In this document: piece by piece, positions 8,320 to 17,348 of the stretch | Layout: each line of letters opens with the position of its first letter | Numbering within the stretch: the first letter of the stretch is position 1 | Assembly: GCA_023390415.1 (NCBI GenBank) | Contig: JAEWCW010000212.1 | Span: forward strand, 15,104-79,103 | Source: Pseudomonadota bacterium | GTDB taxonomy: Bacteria; Pseudomonadota; Alphaproteobacteria; Sphingomonadales; Sphingomonadaceae | Length of the DNA stretch: 64,000 nt | Direction: 5' to 3' | Program-made: the position numbers and the translations under genes | The notes under the pieces: model-generated | Seen by the model: the letters and a program-made list of their open reading frames with translations, nothing else | What the model was told of the DNA's origin: nothing | Database searches by the model: none

Positions 8320-9375
8320 TCAATATTCGAGCGGGAGGTTGACCCGCTTGCCGTCGCGCGCCGAGAGATAGGCAGCGATCAGGATCTCGAGCGAACGCAG
8401 GCCCTCGCGCCCGCTGGTCTCGGCCTTGGCATCGCCGCGAAGGGCCTCGATCACGTTGCGATAGTAAAGCGGATGGCCGAAGCCGTAGACGCTGGTCGTC
8501 TCGTAGCTTGCCTGGCCGATCTGGTCGTCCTCCGGCTGCCGATCGGCGAACTCCCAATGCTGGACCTCGTTGACCGCGACGCCGCCGATCCGGACCGTCC
8601 CCTTCTCGCCCAGGATCGTGATCGATCCTTCGAAATTCTTCGGATAGGCCAGCATCGAGACGTTGACGGTGCCGAGCGCGCCGGAGCGCCATTTGACCAG
8701 CATGACTCCGGAATCTTCGACCTCGATGTTGCGATCGAGGGTCGCGGTCATCGCCTGGACGCTCTCCACGGGGCCGATCAGCCAGTCGAGCAGATCGATA
8801 TAGTGGCTCGCCTGGTTCATGAAGGCGCCGCCATCGAACTCCCAGGTGCCGCGCCAGGCGGCGCTGTCGTAATAAGCCTGGGGGCGCGACCAGAAGACGT
8901 TGATCGCGACCGAGAAGATCCGCCCAAAGCGGCCATCGCGAACCGCCTTCTTCAGCATCTGCAGGGTCGGATTGCGGCGGTTCTGCTTGACCACGAACAG
9001 CTGGACGCCCGCGCGGTCGCAGGCGTCGACCATGCGGAGCCCATCCTGCCAGCGGGTCGCCATCGGCTTTTCGGTCATGACGTGGAAGCCCGCCTCGGCG
9101 GCGGCGACGGCCTGCTGCGGGTGAAGGCCACTCGGCGTCGTCAGCACCACGACGTCCGGCCGCGGCTCCGCCCCATCCAGCAGCGCTGCCAGCGAGGCAT
9201 AACCCGGGGCGCCGGTGGTCTTAGCCGCCTCGGCCAGGGCTGCTGGATCCGTGTCGCAGACCGCGACGAGCTCGCAATCGGCCCCGTTCTTCTCGATCGC
9301 GGCGAAGTGATTGGCAGCTATCCGTCCGCATCCGATCACCGCAAAGCGGATCTTGCGGTCGCTGATCCCCGTCAT
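8320..9375 (-). CDS. wbpB: UDP-N-acetyl-2-amino-2-deoxyglucuronate 3-dehydrogenase-like (WbpB/WlbA family)
   Basis: A 351-residue Gfo/Idh/MocA oxidoreductase starting with [14 protein letters not shown], with TEKPMATR as the family lysine motif. With its partner WbpD it fits the WbpB/WlbA group, which oxidises C3 of UDP-GlcNAcA so that an aminotransferase can install the 3-amino group. ATG 9375 is chosen over upstream in-frame codons because the Rossmann motif begins about 10 residues later, as in homologues. It appears to be the first gene of the operon reading leftward; 105 bases separate it from the glycosyltransferase upstream. Confidence 0.85.
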   Translation of the reverse strand: MTGISDRKIRFAVIGCGRIAANHFAAIEKNGADCELVAVCDTDPAALAEAAKTTGAPGYASLAALLDGAEPRPDVVVLTTPSGLHPQQAVAAAEAGFHVMTEKPMATRWQDGLRMVDACDRAGVQLFVVKQNRRNPTLQMLKKAVRDGRFGRIFSVAINVFWSRPQAYYDSAAWRGTWEFDGGAFMNQASHYIDLLDWLIGPVESVQAMTATLDRNIEVEDSGVMLVKWRSGALGTVNVSMLAYPKNFEGSITILGEKGTVRIGGVAVNEVQHWEFADRQPEDDQIGQASYETTSVYGFGHPLYYRNVIEALRGDAKAETSGREGLRSLEILIAAYLSARDGKRVNLPLEY

Positions 9376-9480
9376 CAAAATTCTCGTTCCCCGCTCGCGA
9401 TGCCTCGACAGCCGTTCGGCGCCGCACAGTAATGGACGGGCCGGTCGACCCATCTGGGGGTACGGGCGGCCGCGGCCACC

Positions 9481-10545
9481 TCAGCCGGCGCCCAGGCGGA
9501 CATATACTTCACGCATCCTCCTTGTCCATTCGACGGGCGAATATCTGTTCGTAACGGCTTCGATCGCCTTTCGCGACATTTCCAGCCACTCGGCCTCGTC
9601 CATGGCGGCCGCCCGTATCATCGCCTCGCGATAGGCGTCTTCCTCGAGCGGTACGACAATGCCGTTGACGCCGTCCTCGACGATAAGCTCGACGCCGGGA
9701 GCCTCGGTGACGATCGGCACGACCCCGGACGCCATGGCCTCGAGCAGGGCGTTGTTCCCGAAGACGATCTCCGACGGCAGGCAGAAGAAGCGCGCCTGCC
9801 GGTATCGGGGCTCCGGATCGACGAATGCCTCGATCTCGATGTTCGGTGCAGCGATGGCCCGCAGGTTCCGCTGGCGATCGGGCAGATGATGGTCGAGCGT
9901 GGTCTCCGGCTCGACGCCGAGCATCACGAGCGAGCACCCCGTCAGGCCCGGGGCCGCCATCGCATCGGCGACCCATTCCGGGCGTCGCTGCGGGACGATC
10001 CGGTTCGCCCAGAGAAAGTCGATCTGGCGCGGTTCGGCGCGCTCGACAGGCCGGGGTTCGACGCTGTTCGGAACGAAGGCGAGCGGGGCCCTGCTCAGCG
10101 CCTCGAGCAGCGGCGCCATGTAGGTTTCCTTGTAGACCACGCAATCGGCCAGCCGATAGGCCAGCTTCACCGCAAGCCGCGTCGCTGCGTCGTAGAGGTG
10201 CAGGGACGCGATATCGCCCCGCTCGACCACGACCAGGCGCTGGCGGAAGAGCTTGATCAACGGCAGGTAGACCAGGGCGGCACGCCCGGCGGGATAGAGC
10301 TCGACATGATGGAATCGGGTGGTCCGAAGCAGGCGGAACACGGTCGCGAGCTTGTCGCGAAGCCCGGCCAATGTGACGAGGCGGCTGCGCGCGAAACCAG
10401 CAGCTTCGAAGACTTTGCGCGACGTGCCGCGGCTGTCTCCGGTGGCGACGGTGAAGTCGTAGCCCTCCGCCTCCATCAGCCGGATCTGGGAGACATTCTT
10501 GGCTGCGAAGGTGTCCAGATTGAGGATCAGCACGCTTTTGGTCAT
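9481..10545 (-). CDS. Glycosyltransferase (GT-B, family 4-like)
   Basis: A 354-residue GT-B type glycosyltransferase. The C-terminal part carries FGNNALLEAMASGVVPIVTEAPG, the E-x7-E region that binds the nucleotide sugar in GT4 enzymes. The N-terminal half begins SVLILNLDTFAAKNVSQIR. A GTG precedes the ATG immediately (10548); I use the ATG at 10545. It would add one sugar to the lipid-linked O-unit at the cytoplasmic face of the inner membrane. It is divergent from the NeuD-like gene at 10628, with 82 bases between them for promoters. Confidence 0.82.
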   Translation of the reverse strand: MTKSVLILNLDTFAAKNVSQIRLMEAEGYDFTVATGDSRGTSRKVFEAAGFARSRLVTLAGLRDKLATVFRLLRTTRFHHVELYPAGRAALVYLPLIKLFRQRLVVVERGDIASLHLYDAATRLAVKLAYRLADCVVYKETYMAPLLEALSRAPLAFVPNSVEPRPVERAEPRQIDFLWANRIVPQRRPEWVADAMAAPGLTGCSLVMLGVEPETTLDHHLPDRQRNLRAIAAPNIEIEAFVDPEPRYRQARFFCLPSEIVFGNNALLEAMASGVVPIVTEAPGVELIVEDGVNGIVVPLEEDAYREAMIRAAAMDEAEWLEMSRKAIEAVTNRYSPVEWTRRMREVYVRLGAG

Positions 10546-10627
10546 CACCGCCCGCCGTCTGACACAGACTTTGGACGAAGGGTAGAGCGCGCTGGCCTCT
10601 CCCGGGAGAGCGCGCTAGCGTCGTCGC

Positions 10628-11248
10628 ATGAGGGGCGAAATCGCAATCTACGGAGCCGGCGGCCACGCCAAGGTGGTGATCGAGGCCGTGCGCGCGCTGG
10701 TTCCGGACGCGACGTTGCTGATCGTCGACGACGCCGCCCCCTCCGACCACGCGCTGCTTGGGCTCAGCGTGGCCGGCGACCGATCCTGGCTGGCGGCGCG
10801 GCGTCCTGGCGGCGGGGTTGTGCCAGCGCTGGGGAACAACCAGGCGCGGGCCGCGGTCCTGGCCTGGCTTACCGCCGAGAGGATCGCGGCGACGACCATC
10901 GTGCATCCGCGCGCGACGGTCAGCCCGAGCGCCGAACTGGGCGCCGGGGTGTTCGTCGCCGCCGGCGCAGTGATCAACGCGCAAGCCCGGATCGGTGACG
11001 GCGCGATCGTCAACACCTGCGCCAGCATCGACCATGATTGCGCGATCGGGGCAGCTGCACACATCGCGCCGGGCGCACATCTCTGCGGCGCCGTCCGCGT
11101 CGGCCCGGGCACGCTGGTCGGCGCCGGCGCCACCATCATCCCCGGCATACAGGTCGGCGCGAATGTGGTGATCGGCGCGGGGTCGACCGTGATACGCAAC
11201 CTGCCGGACGGCGCGCGCGTGGTGGGATCGCCGGCTAGGCCCGTCTAA
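10628..11248 (+). CDS. NeuD/PglD-like sugar O- or N-acetyltransferase
   Basis: A 206-residue acyltransferase with an N-terminal Rossmann-like domain (IAIYGAGGHAKVV) and a C-terminal left-handed beta-helix of hexapeptide repeats ending in VVGSPARPV. NTCASIDHDC near residue 125 holds the histidine used as base by PglD. These enzymes acetylate amino sugars or sialic-acid-like sugars. It is the only plus-strand gene between 1 and 22846, and its 3' end overlaps the convergent WbpM-like gene by 14 bases. This unusual orientation suggests it was inserted separately or is expressed independently. Confidence 0.85.
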   Translation: MRGEIAIYGAGGHAKVVIEAVRALVPDATLLIVDDAAPSDHALLGLSVAGDRSWLAARRPGGGVVPALGNNQARAAVLAWLTAERIAATTIVHPRATVSPSAELGAGVFVAAGAVINAQARIGDGAIVNTCASIDHDCAIGAAAHIAPGAHLCGAVRVGPGTLVGAGATIIPGIQVGANVVIGAGSTVIRNLPDGARVVGSPARPV

Positions 11249-13181
11249 GCGCAGTCACATTGTCCGCCAGCTGCTCCGGCTCGAGCAGCCCGCGCAGGAT
11301 GTTGCGCACCGCGCCCGGATCACGGCTCTCGATCGAGCCGCTCAGGGCATCGAGGTGCGGCCGGAGCTGAGCGAGCGACAGAAAGCGCTCCTTGGCCATC
11401 ATGATCCGCGGATGCTCCGTCGCGACGATATTTTCGCCGACGAACAGCTCCTCGTAGAGCTTCTCGCCAGGCCGCAGGCCGACATAGGTGATCTCCACGT
11501 CGCCGTGCGGATTCTCCTCGTCGCGGACGGTCATTCCGGAAAGCGTGATCATGTGCCGGGCGAGCTCGGCGATCCGGATCGGCTCGCCCATATCCAGCAC
11601 GAACACCTCGCCGCCCTTGGCCATCGCGCTCGCCTGAAGGACGAGTTGGGTCGCCTCCGGGATCGACATGAAGAAGCGCGTCACCTCTTCGTGGGTCACG
11701 GTAACCGGCCCGCCTCGCCTGATCTGGGAGCGGAAGCGCTGGACCACCGAGCCGGAGGAATCGAGGACGTTTCCGAACCGGACGATCCCGAACCGCGTCC
11801 CGCTCGCACGATCTCCAGCGAGGCTCTGGATGATCAGCTCGGCGGCGCGCTTGCTCGCGCCCATCACGCTTTCCGGGCGAACCGCCTTGTCGGTCGAGAT
11901 CATCGTGAAGCGTTCGATGCCCGCGGCAGCTGCAGCCTCGGCGAGGACAAGAGTGCCGATCACGTTGTTCTCGACGCCCACCACCTCATTATGTTCGAGG
12001 AGCGGGACATGCTTGTAGGCAGCCGCGTGATAGACGGTGTCGACCTCGCATCCGGAAATGACCTCCTCGACGAGCCGGCGATTGAGCATCGAGCCGACGA
12101 TCGGGACAATCTCGGGCCGGTCCGCCACCTCGAGCGACAGGCATCCCTCGGCAAGCTGCTGCTCGATCGTGTACAAGGCGAATTCGCTGTGATCGAGCAG
12201 CACAAGGCGGCGCGGCCGCGCGCGCACGATCTGGCGGCAGATCTCAGACCCGATCGAGCCGCCGGCGCCGGTGATGAGGATCGACTTGCCCTCGGCCGCG
12301 CTTCGGATGAGCTCAGTAAGCGGCTCGACCGGGTCGCGGCGGAGCAGGTCGTTGACGCTGATCGGCCGAACGTCGCTGACCGTGAAGCGGCCGGAGACGA
12401 TCTCCTCCGGCGCGGGAACCGTCTTTACGGCGAGGTTGAGCTTAGTGAGCCGCGAAATCGCTGCCAGCCGCTGTGACCTCGTCGCTTTCGGCAGCGCGAG
12501 GAACACCTCGTCGATCCCCACGGTGCGGACCAGCTCGGGGAGCGCCTTCGGCGCGTAGATTGGCGTCCGGGCGATGATCTGGCCATGGAGCGCAAGGTCG
12601 TCGTCGACGAAGGCGCAGAGCCGATATTCGGCGTTCCCCCGCATCGAATCGGCAAGGCTGATGCCTGCCTGGTTGGCGCCATAGATGACGACGTTGCGGG
12701 CACCTTCGCGCGGCTCGGCGGGCGCGTCGCGGACTGCCCCGGATACGAGGAGCGCCATGACGTAGCGCCCCATGAACAGGAGCAGGAACAGAAATCCCGC
12801 GTAGATGAACCCGACCGACCGCGGCACCATCATCAAGATGCCGTCCACCTCGATCTTCGCCTGGAGGACGTAAACCGTGGTCACCCAGGCGATCGCCGCG
12901 ATCCCTGCGGCCCCGAGAAGCCGGGTCACCGCGCGGATATCGAAGTAACGCAGAACCATGCGGTAGATGTCGAGCTGTCGCAGCGCAGCCACGCCGAATA
13001 GGCATGAGACCGCCGCGGCAATCCACACGGCGAGGCTGATCGGCAAATAGATCTCGCCGAGCCGCGCGGAAAATGCAGCCCACAAGGCGGCGAGCATCGC
13101 GGCAATGTCATAGCCGATGAGCACCGCCCGCTTGCGCAGGCGACCCATGTTCGACAGGTGTCGGACGAGCTCGAAGATCAT
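11235..13181 (-). CDS. Nucleoside-diphosphate sugar 4,6-dehydratase, WbpM/FlaA1/CapD family, membrane-anchored
   Basis: A 648-residue protein with about four N-terminal membrane helices (first 150 residues), a Rossmann-like central part, and a catalytic SDR domain starting at TGAGGSIGSE near residue 295. STDKAVRPESVMGASK carries the S-M-K catalytic arrangement typical of WbpM/PglF, with methionine replacing the usual tyrosine. It would dehydrate UDP-GlcNAc to the 4-keto-6-deoxy form, the entry to QuiNAc, FucNAc or bacillosamine-type sugars that often start the O-unit. The length is close to the 665 residues of WbpM. It is followed upstream by a DegT aminotransferase and the initiating transferase. 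Confidence 0.9.
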   Translation of the reverse strand: MIFELVRHLSNMGRLRKRAVLIGYDIAAMLAALWAAFSARLGEIYLPISLAVWIAAAVSCLFGVAALRQLDIYRMVLRYFDIRAVTRLLGAAGIAAIAWVTTVYVLQAKIEVDGILMMVPRSVGFIYAGFLFLLLFMGRYVMALLVSGAVRDAPAEPREGARNVVIYGANQAGISLADSMRGNAEYRLCAFVDDDLALHGQIIARTPIYAPKALPELVRTVGIDEVFLALPKATRSQRLAAISRLTKLNLAVKTVPAPEEIVSGRFTVSDVRPISVNDLLRRDPVEPLTELIRSAAEGKSILITGAGGSIGSEICRQIVRARPRRLVLLDHSEFALYTIEQQLAEGCLSLEVADRPEIVPIVGSMLNRRLVEEVISGCEVDTVYHAAAYKHVPLLEHNEVVGVENNVIGTLVLAEAAAAAGIERFTMISTDKAVRPESVMGASKRAAELIIQSLAGDRASGTRFGIVRFGNVLDSSGSVVQRFRSQIRRGGPVTVTHEEVTRFFMSIPEATQLVLQASAMAKGGEVFVLDMGEPIRIAELARHMITLSGMTVRDEENPHGDVEITYVGLRPGEKLYEELFVGENIVATEHPRIMMAKERFLSLAQLRPHLDALSGSIESRDPGAVRNILRGLLEPEQLADNVTALRRA

Positions 13182-13209
13182 CTTTGTTGCGAACCCCGGT
13201 GGCTAGACT

Positions 13210-14430
13210 TCAGCTCAATACCGATTTCACAATCATTGCAAGCGCTTCCGCTCTTCTGGCGAGACTGGCGGGATCGAGAGTCGGGTGGACCTCGACCATC
13301 AGGCTGGTCTCGCCGAGCCTGTGCGCGACGGGAAGTTCGCGCTGATTCAGGTGGGCGAAGGCCTTCTCCCGATAAACCTCCGAGCAGGAGCCTGCGAAGA
13401 CCCGCAGCCCGGCGTCGGCAGACTGACGGAGAATCTCGTCCCGCGCTTCCCTCGCCCCCTCCGCCACGTCGACGAAGGCGTGGAGCTTGTAGAAAGCGTG
13501 CCGGAAGCGAGCGTCGGGGAGGGGCAGGCGCAGGCCGGGCACCGATCCGAGCGCCTCCGCCCAGATCATCGCGTTCCGTGTCCGCAGCTCGCGCCACGCA
13601 TCGAGCTTCTCGAGCTGCACCAGTCCGATCGCCGCCTGCGGACCGCTGAGGCGCCAGTTCGTGCCGAAATCGTCCTGCACCCAGCGGAAACCGGGCGCAG
13701 GCGGCTTCTCGGTAAGCTTCCGGCGGTTCTTGCCATGATCCTTGAAGGACCAGGCCCATTCATAAGGCCGTTCTTCCCTGAACGAGACGAAGCCGCCTTC
13801 GCCGCCCGTAGTGAGAATCTTGTCCTGGCAAAAGGAGAAGGCCGCGGCGTCGCCGAAGCTGCCGATGGTGCGCCCGCCGATCTCGGCGCCATGCGCCTGC
13901 GCGCAATCCTCGATCACCGGGATCCCGCGGCTCCGGGCGAGCTCCATGATCGGCTCCATGTCGACCGGCCAGCCGCCCAGGTGCACCGCGATGATCGCCT
14001 TGGTGCGATCGGTGAGGACTGCGGCGATCGTCTCTGCGGTGACGTTGCCGCTGTTCGCATCGACATCGGCGAAGACCGGCGTGGCGCCGACGAGCATGGC
14101 GCAGAACGCTGAAGCGGCGAAGGTGCGCGGAGTCGTGACCACTTCGTCGCCGGGGCCCACCCCGAAGGCGCGGAGCGCCAGCTCGAGCGCGACCGAGCCA
14201 TTCGCGAGGGCGATGCCATGGACTCCGCCGAACCGCTCGGTAAGGGCCTTTTCGAAGGCGAAGACCTCTGGGCCCGTCCACTGGTTGACCCGGCCCGAGC
14301 GAAGCACCGCAGCGACCGCCGCGATCTCGTCCTCCGCATAGGTCGGCCAATGCTCCTCGGGACGCTGAGCTAGCGAATGCCGCTCGTCGCCACCGGCAGA
14401 AAGATCACTTCGAATCGAAGCCGCTCCCAT
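13210..14430 (-). CDS. DegT/DnrJ/EryC1/StrS aminotransferase (second copy)
   Basis: A 406-residue PLP-dependent sugar aminotransferase. Lys204 in SFCQDKILTTGGEGG is the PLP lysine and IEDCAQAHGA near residue 173 is the cofactor-binding aspartate region. Two ATG codons are adjacent (14433, 14430); the second has AGGG seven bases upstream, so I use 14430. The start overlaps the end of the sugar-phosphate transferase gene by 26 bases. Beside the WbpM-like dehydratase and the PglC-like transferase it resembles the PglE/WecE arrangement, so it probably aminates the 4-keto product of the dehydratase. Alternatively it is the WbpE equivalent. Confidence 0.88.
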   Translation of the reverse strand: MGAASIRSDLSAGGDERHSLAQRPEEHWPTYAEDEIAAVAAVLRSGRVNQWTGPEVFAFEKALTERFGGVHGIALANGSVALELALRAFGVGPGDEVVTTPRTFAASAFCAMLVGATPVFADVDANSGNVTAETIAAVLTDRTKAIIAVHLGGWPVDMEPIMELARSRGIPVIEDCAQAHGAEIGGRTIGSFGDAAAFSFCQDKILTTGGEGGFVSFREERPYEWAWSFKDHGKNRRKLTEKPPAPGFRWVQDDFGTNWRLSGPQAAIGLVQLEKLDAWRELRTRNAMIWAEALGSVPGLRLPLPDARFRHAFYKLHAFVDVAEGAREARDEILRQSADAGLRVFAGSCSEVYREKAFAHLNQRELPVAHRLGETSLMVEVHPTLDPASLARRAEALAMIVKSVLS

Positions 14431-15043
14431 CATTCTTCCCTTTTTGCTCGGTGGCCGGCGTGCCCATGAACTCGGGCATTGTCGCGGATCCCTCGGCAGA
14501 GATGCCCCGGCTCGCAAACGCCCGCAGGACGGTGAGCCATAGAATCCGAAGGTCCAACCCGAAATTGCGGTGATCGACATACCACAGGTCGAGCGCGAAC
14601 TTCTCGTCCCAGCTCAGGGCGTTCCGCCCGTTGACCTGTGCCCAGCCGGTGAGACCCGGCCGAACGTCATGCCGACGCGCCTGATCCGGCGTGTAGCGAT
14701 CGAGATATTGCATGAGCAGCGGACGAGGCCCCACCAAGCTCATCTCTCCCTTCAGCACGTTCCACAATTGGGGGAGCTCATCAAGGCTGGAGGCGCGCAG
14801 AAGCCGGCCGAGCCGAGTGAGCCGCTGACCGTCGCTGGCGAGCGGATCCTCGCCAGCCGCGCTGATCCGCATGGTCCGGAACTTCGCCAGCCGGAAAGGG
14901 CGGCCATGAAGGCCCGGCCGCTGCTGCCGGAACATGATCGGGCGGCCCATGAAAAGGAGGATGAGCAGCGCGACGGCGGCGATCACCGGCGCCAGCACGA
15001 CCAGCGCGATGGCCGATGCGGCGATGTCGAACAGGCGCTTCAC
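14405..15043 (-). CDS. Undecaprenyl-phosphate sugar phosphotransferase (PglC-like, small bacterial sugar transferase)
   Basis: A 212-residue initiating phosphoglycosyl transferase. One re-entrant hydrophobic segment (residues 5-33) precedes the catalytic core with [33 protein letters not shown] and [12 protein letters not shown]. It is the minimal, PglC-sized version of the family, without the extra helices of WcaJ/WbaP. It transfers a sugar 1-phosphate from a UDP-sugar to undecaprenyl phosphate, starting O-unit assembly. It begins with GTG at 15043, overlapping the stop of the upstream glycosyltransferase. With the neighbouring dehydratase, aminotransferase and acetyltransferase, a diacetamido-trideoxy sugar is a plausible donor. 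Confidence 0.9.
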   Translation of the reverse strand: MKRLFDIAASAIALVVLAPVIAAVALLILLFMGRPIMFRQQRPGLHGRPFRLAKFRTMRISAAGEDPLASDGQRLTRLGRLLRASSLDELPQLWNVLKGEMSLVGPRPLLMQYLDRYTPDQARRHDVRPGLTGWAQVNGRNALSWDEKFALDLWYVDHRNFGLDLRILWLTVLRAFASRGISAEGSATMPEFMGTPATEQKGKNDGSGFDSK

Positions 15044-16152
15044 AGGCCGGCCGCCGCAAGGAGCTGAGCGTTCACCGCCACGACGTCGAACCGCTCTTCG
15101 GCGATGCGCCGCGCCGCGTTCCCCATCGGCACGATCAGGTCCGGCTCCTTGATGAATCTCTCCATGGCTTCCGCCAGCGAGTGCGCGTCCCGTGGCGCGG
15201 CCAGGAAGCCGTTTACCCCGGCGTCGACCGTTTGACGACAGCCGGGCGCGTCCGTGGTCACGATCGGACGGCCCATCGCCATGGCCTCGAGCACGGAACG
15301 CGGCGTTCCTTCACGATAGGACGGCAGGACATAGACATTCGCCTGCGCGATTGCCGGCCGGACGTCGTCCAGCCGACCGTGAAATTCCACGCCCCCCGCG
15401 ACGATGGCGTCGAGCTCCTCGCGCGAGATCGCATCGGGCGAATTGTCGAAATATCCGACCAGCGCAAATCGCGCATCCGGATAGCGCGCCTTCAGCATCC
15501 GCGCCGCAGCACCATATTCGCGGACCCCCTTGTCGCCGAGCAGACGGCTGACCATCAGGAAGCGTGCCCCGGCCGGCAACGGTGCCGGGGAGAATGCCGC
15601 GAGATCGATACCGGACCCGTTGACGACCACGGGCTCCGGGGCGGGAGGAAGGATGGCGCGCGCCGCGAAGAAATCGCGATCGTCGGGATTCTGAAAGACG
15701 ATCGCCCGGCTCCGCCTGAGCGCCCGCCGATAGAGCCAGGTCGCTGCGCGCTCAGACAGCCGTCGCTTCAGCGACGTTCCCCCGCTGAACGCGAAGCCGA
15801 GGCCGGTGATGAGCGCGACGAACCTCGGCACGCCGGCGCGGGCGGCAGCCAGCGCGCCCAGAGTCACCGGCTTGACCGTGTAGGCGATCACCACATCGGG
15901 CCGGATCGCACGGAAGCTCCGCTCCATGGCGCGGATCGAGCCGGGCATGGCGAGCGGGTTCAGCCCCTGATTGTCGATCGGCACCTGGTGCGGCTCGGCG
16001 CCGATCGCGCGCAATCGATCGGCGAGCGCTTCGTCGATCGACGGTGCCATTGCGACCACGCGGTGGCCCGCCGCCACAAGCGCGCGGATCAGTTCGCCTC
16101 GGAAGTGGATCAGCGAGGGCGCGTAAGAGCCAAGGACGACGACGGTTGCCAC
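15040..16152 (-). CDS. Glycosyltransferase family 4 (PglA/WbnK-like)
   Basis: A 370-residue GT-B glycosyltransferase starting at a GTG codon. It contains the family-4 pieces FLMVSRLLGDKGVREY near residue 190 and SYREGTPRSVLEAMAMGRP with the donor-binding glutamates. The N-terminal HFRGELIRALVAAGH pattern resembles enzymes such as PglA that add the second sugar to the lipid-linked primer. It sits directly upstream of the initiating transferase gene, overlapping it, which fits that job. Substrate specificity cannot be read from the sequence. Confidence 0.87.
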   Translation of the reverse strand: MATVVVLGSYAPSLIHFRGELIRALVAAGHRVVAMAPSIDEALADRLRAIGAEPHQVPIDNQGLNPLAMPGSIRAMERSFRAIRPDVVIAYTVKPVTLGALAAARAGVPRFVALITGLGFAFSGGTSLKRRLSERAATWLYRRALRRSRAIVFQNPDDRDFFAARAILPPAPEPVVVNGSGIDLAAFSPAPLPAGARFLMVSRLLGDKGVREYGAAARMLKARYPDARFALVGYFDNSPDAISREELDAIVAGGVEFHGRLDDVRPAIAQANVYVLPSYREGTPRSVLEAMAMGRPIVTTDAPGCRQTVDAGVNGFLAAPRDAHSLAEAMERFIKEPDLIVPMGNAARRIAEERFDVVAVNAQLLAAAGL

Positions 16153-16162
16153 GGCGCCCCCC

Positions 16163-17335
16163 TCACACCGGGAGCGGTTCGTGCGCGAGACGTGCCTTCC
16201 GCGCCCGCGCGGCGCGGCGCGAGGTGACCAAGGCCTGCACGGTCACGAACACGATGAGGAAGCCCGGAAGGACCATTGTCTTCTGACGAAGGGCGAGACC
16301 GACATTGTAATAGTCCATCGCCAGGGCGAGCGTGATGCCGACCGAGCTGATCAACGCATAGCGGACGAACGGAACCGACCGGAAGGCAGCGAACGCCGGT
16401 CCGATCCGCCAGGTCAGGATAAGGAAGATCAAGATCAGCGCCACGTTTTCGGCCGACGCAATCAGGCCGAACGCGTCGGCCGCGTCGAAGAAGAGTGGCC
16501 GGAACAGGAAGCTCAAGAGTTTGATCGGATAGGGCGCGGATCCGATACCCGAATTGCCCAGATCCTCCGACATCGCCACGGCATCGCGCGACGACAGGAA
16601 ATCGCTGACCGAATCCGCGTTCGTCAGGTCCACGCCGAAGGTGCTGCCGATCGTCGCGACCGCGAAGCCAAAGGCGCCCAGAGAGCCGAGGATCAGGCCT
16701 CCGCGCAGCAGGGGATGGGCGGTTCGATCGGCCGACACCGTCATCGCGATCGCGGCGAAGGCGATCAGCGCGATGTGCGGCCGCACCATGAGCATGACCA
16801 ACAGCGCGAACGCCAGAGCGAGATAGCGACGGCGCAATTGCATTACAGCCCAGATCGACAGGCACATTGCCATGAAGAGCGGCGCGTCCTTGCCGATAGC
16901 GCTCGTCCAAAAATGGAGGCCGGGGAGGAAGACGAGGCCGTAGCTCCAGATCGGTTGGCGCAAGTCGAGGCTCGCATAGATTTCCTCGATCGTCCGCATG
17001 AGGAAGGCGATTCCGAAAAACCCGATCGCCTGAAAGAGGAGGAAATAATCGAGATAGGTCCCGCCAATGATCCCCTTCAGGGTCTGGACCACCCAGAGAA
17101 TGAATGCCGTAGAGAATCCGAAGCCATGGTCTGCGTACAGATTGAACGAATCCTGGTAGTACATCGCCGTATCTGCCGCGTTCGTCTGGACATAGCCATA
17201 ATAGACGATGGCGCTCGCGACGTGCGCGATCAATGCAAGTGCGAAGACGGCGACCCGCAAACGAGTCCGTACTATGACCGCGAAAGGCCAGGCCGCGATC
17301 GACAACAGGATGCCGAGAAGGCCGACGAGGGTCAT
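16163..17335 (-). CDS. Polytopic membrane protein, probable O-antigen/exopolysaccharide polymerase (Wzy-like)
   Basis: A 390-residue integral membrane protein with about ten predicted hydrophobic helices. It has no close named motif that I recognise, but its size, topology and place between a glycosyltransferase and an O-antigen ligase-type gene fit a Wzy polymerase, a family known for poor sequence conservation. The segment FLPGLHFWTSAIGKDAPLF resembles the loop of EpsG/Wzy-like proteins. ATG 17335 lies 13 bases after the upstream stop; the longer frame would overlap that gene and is arginine-rich. Confidence 0.6.
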   Translation of the reverse strand: MTLVGLLGILLSIAAWPFAVIVRTRLRVAVFALALIAHVASAIVYYGYVQTNAADTAMYYQDSFNLYADHGFGFSTAFILWVVQTLKGIIGGTYLDYFLLFQAIGFFGIAFLMRTIEEIYASLDLRQPIWSYGLVFLPGLHFWTSAIGKDAPLFMAMCLSIWAVMQLRRRYLALAFALLVMLMVRPHIALIAFAAIAMTVSADRTAHPLLRGGLILGSLGAFGFAVATIGSTFGVDLTNADSVSDFLSSRDAVAMSEDLGNSGIGSAPYPIKLLSFLFRPLFFDAADAFGLIASAENVALILIFLILTWRIGPAFAAFRSVPFVRYALISSVGITLALAMDYYNVGLALRQKTMVLPGFLIVFVTVQALVTSRRAARARKARLAHEPLPV

Positions 17336-17348
17336 TGCGCGTCGCCTC

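Noticed and set aside
9376..9480. Possible small gene between the WbpB-like and glycosyltransferase genes
   Set aside because: No frame with a start, ribosome site and sensible translation fits in these 105 bases.
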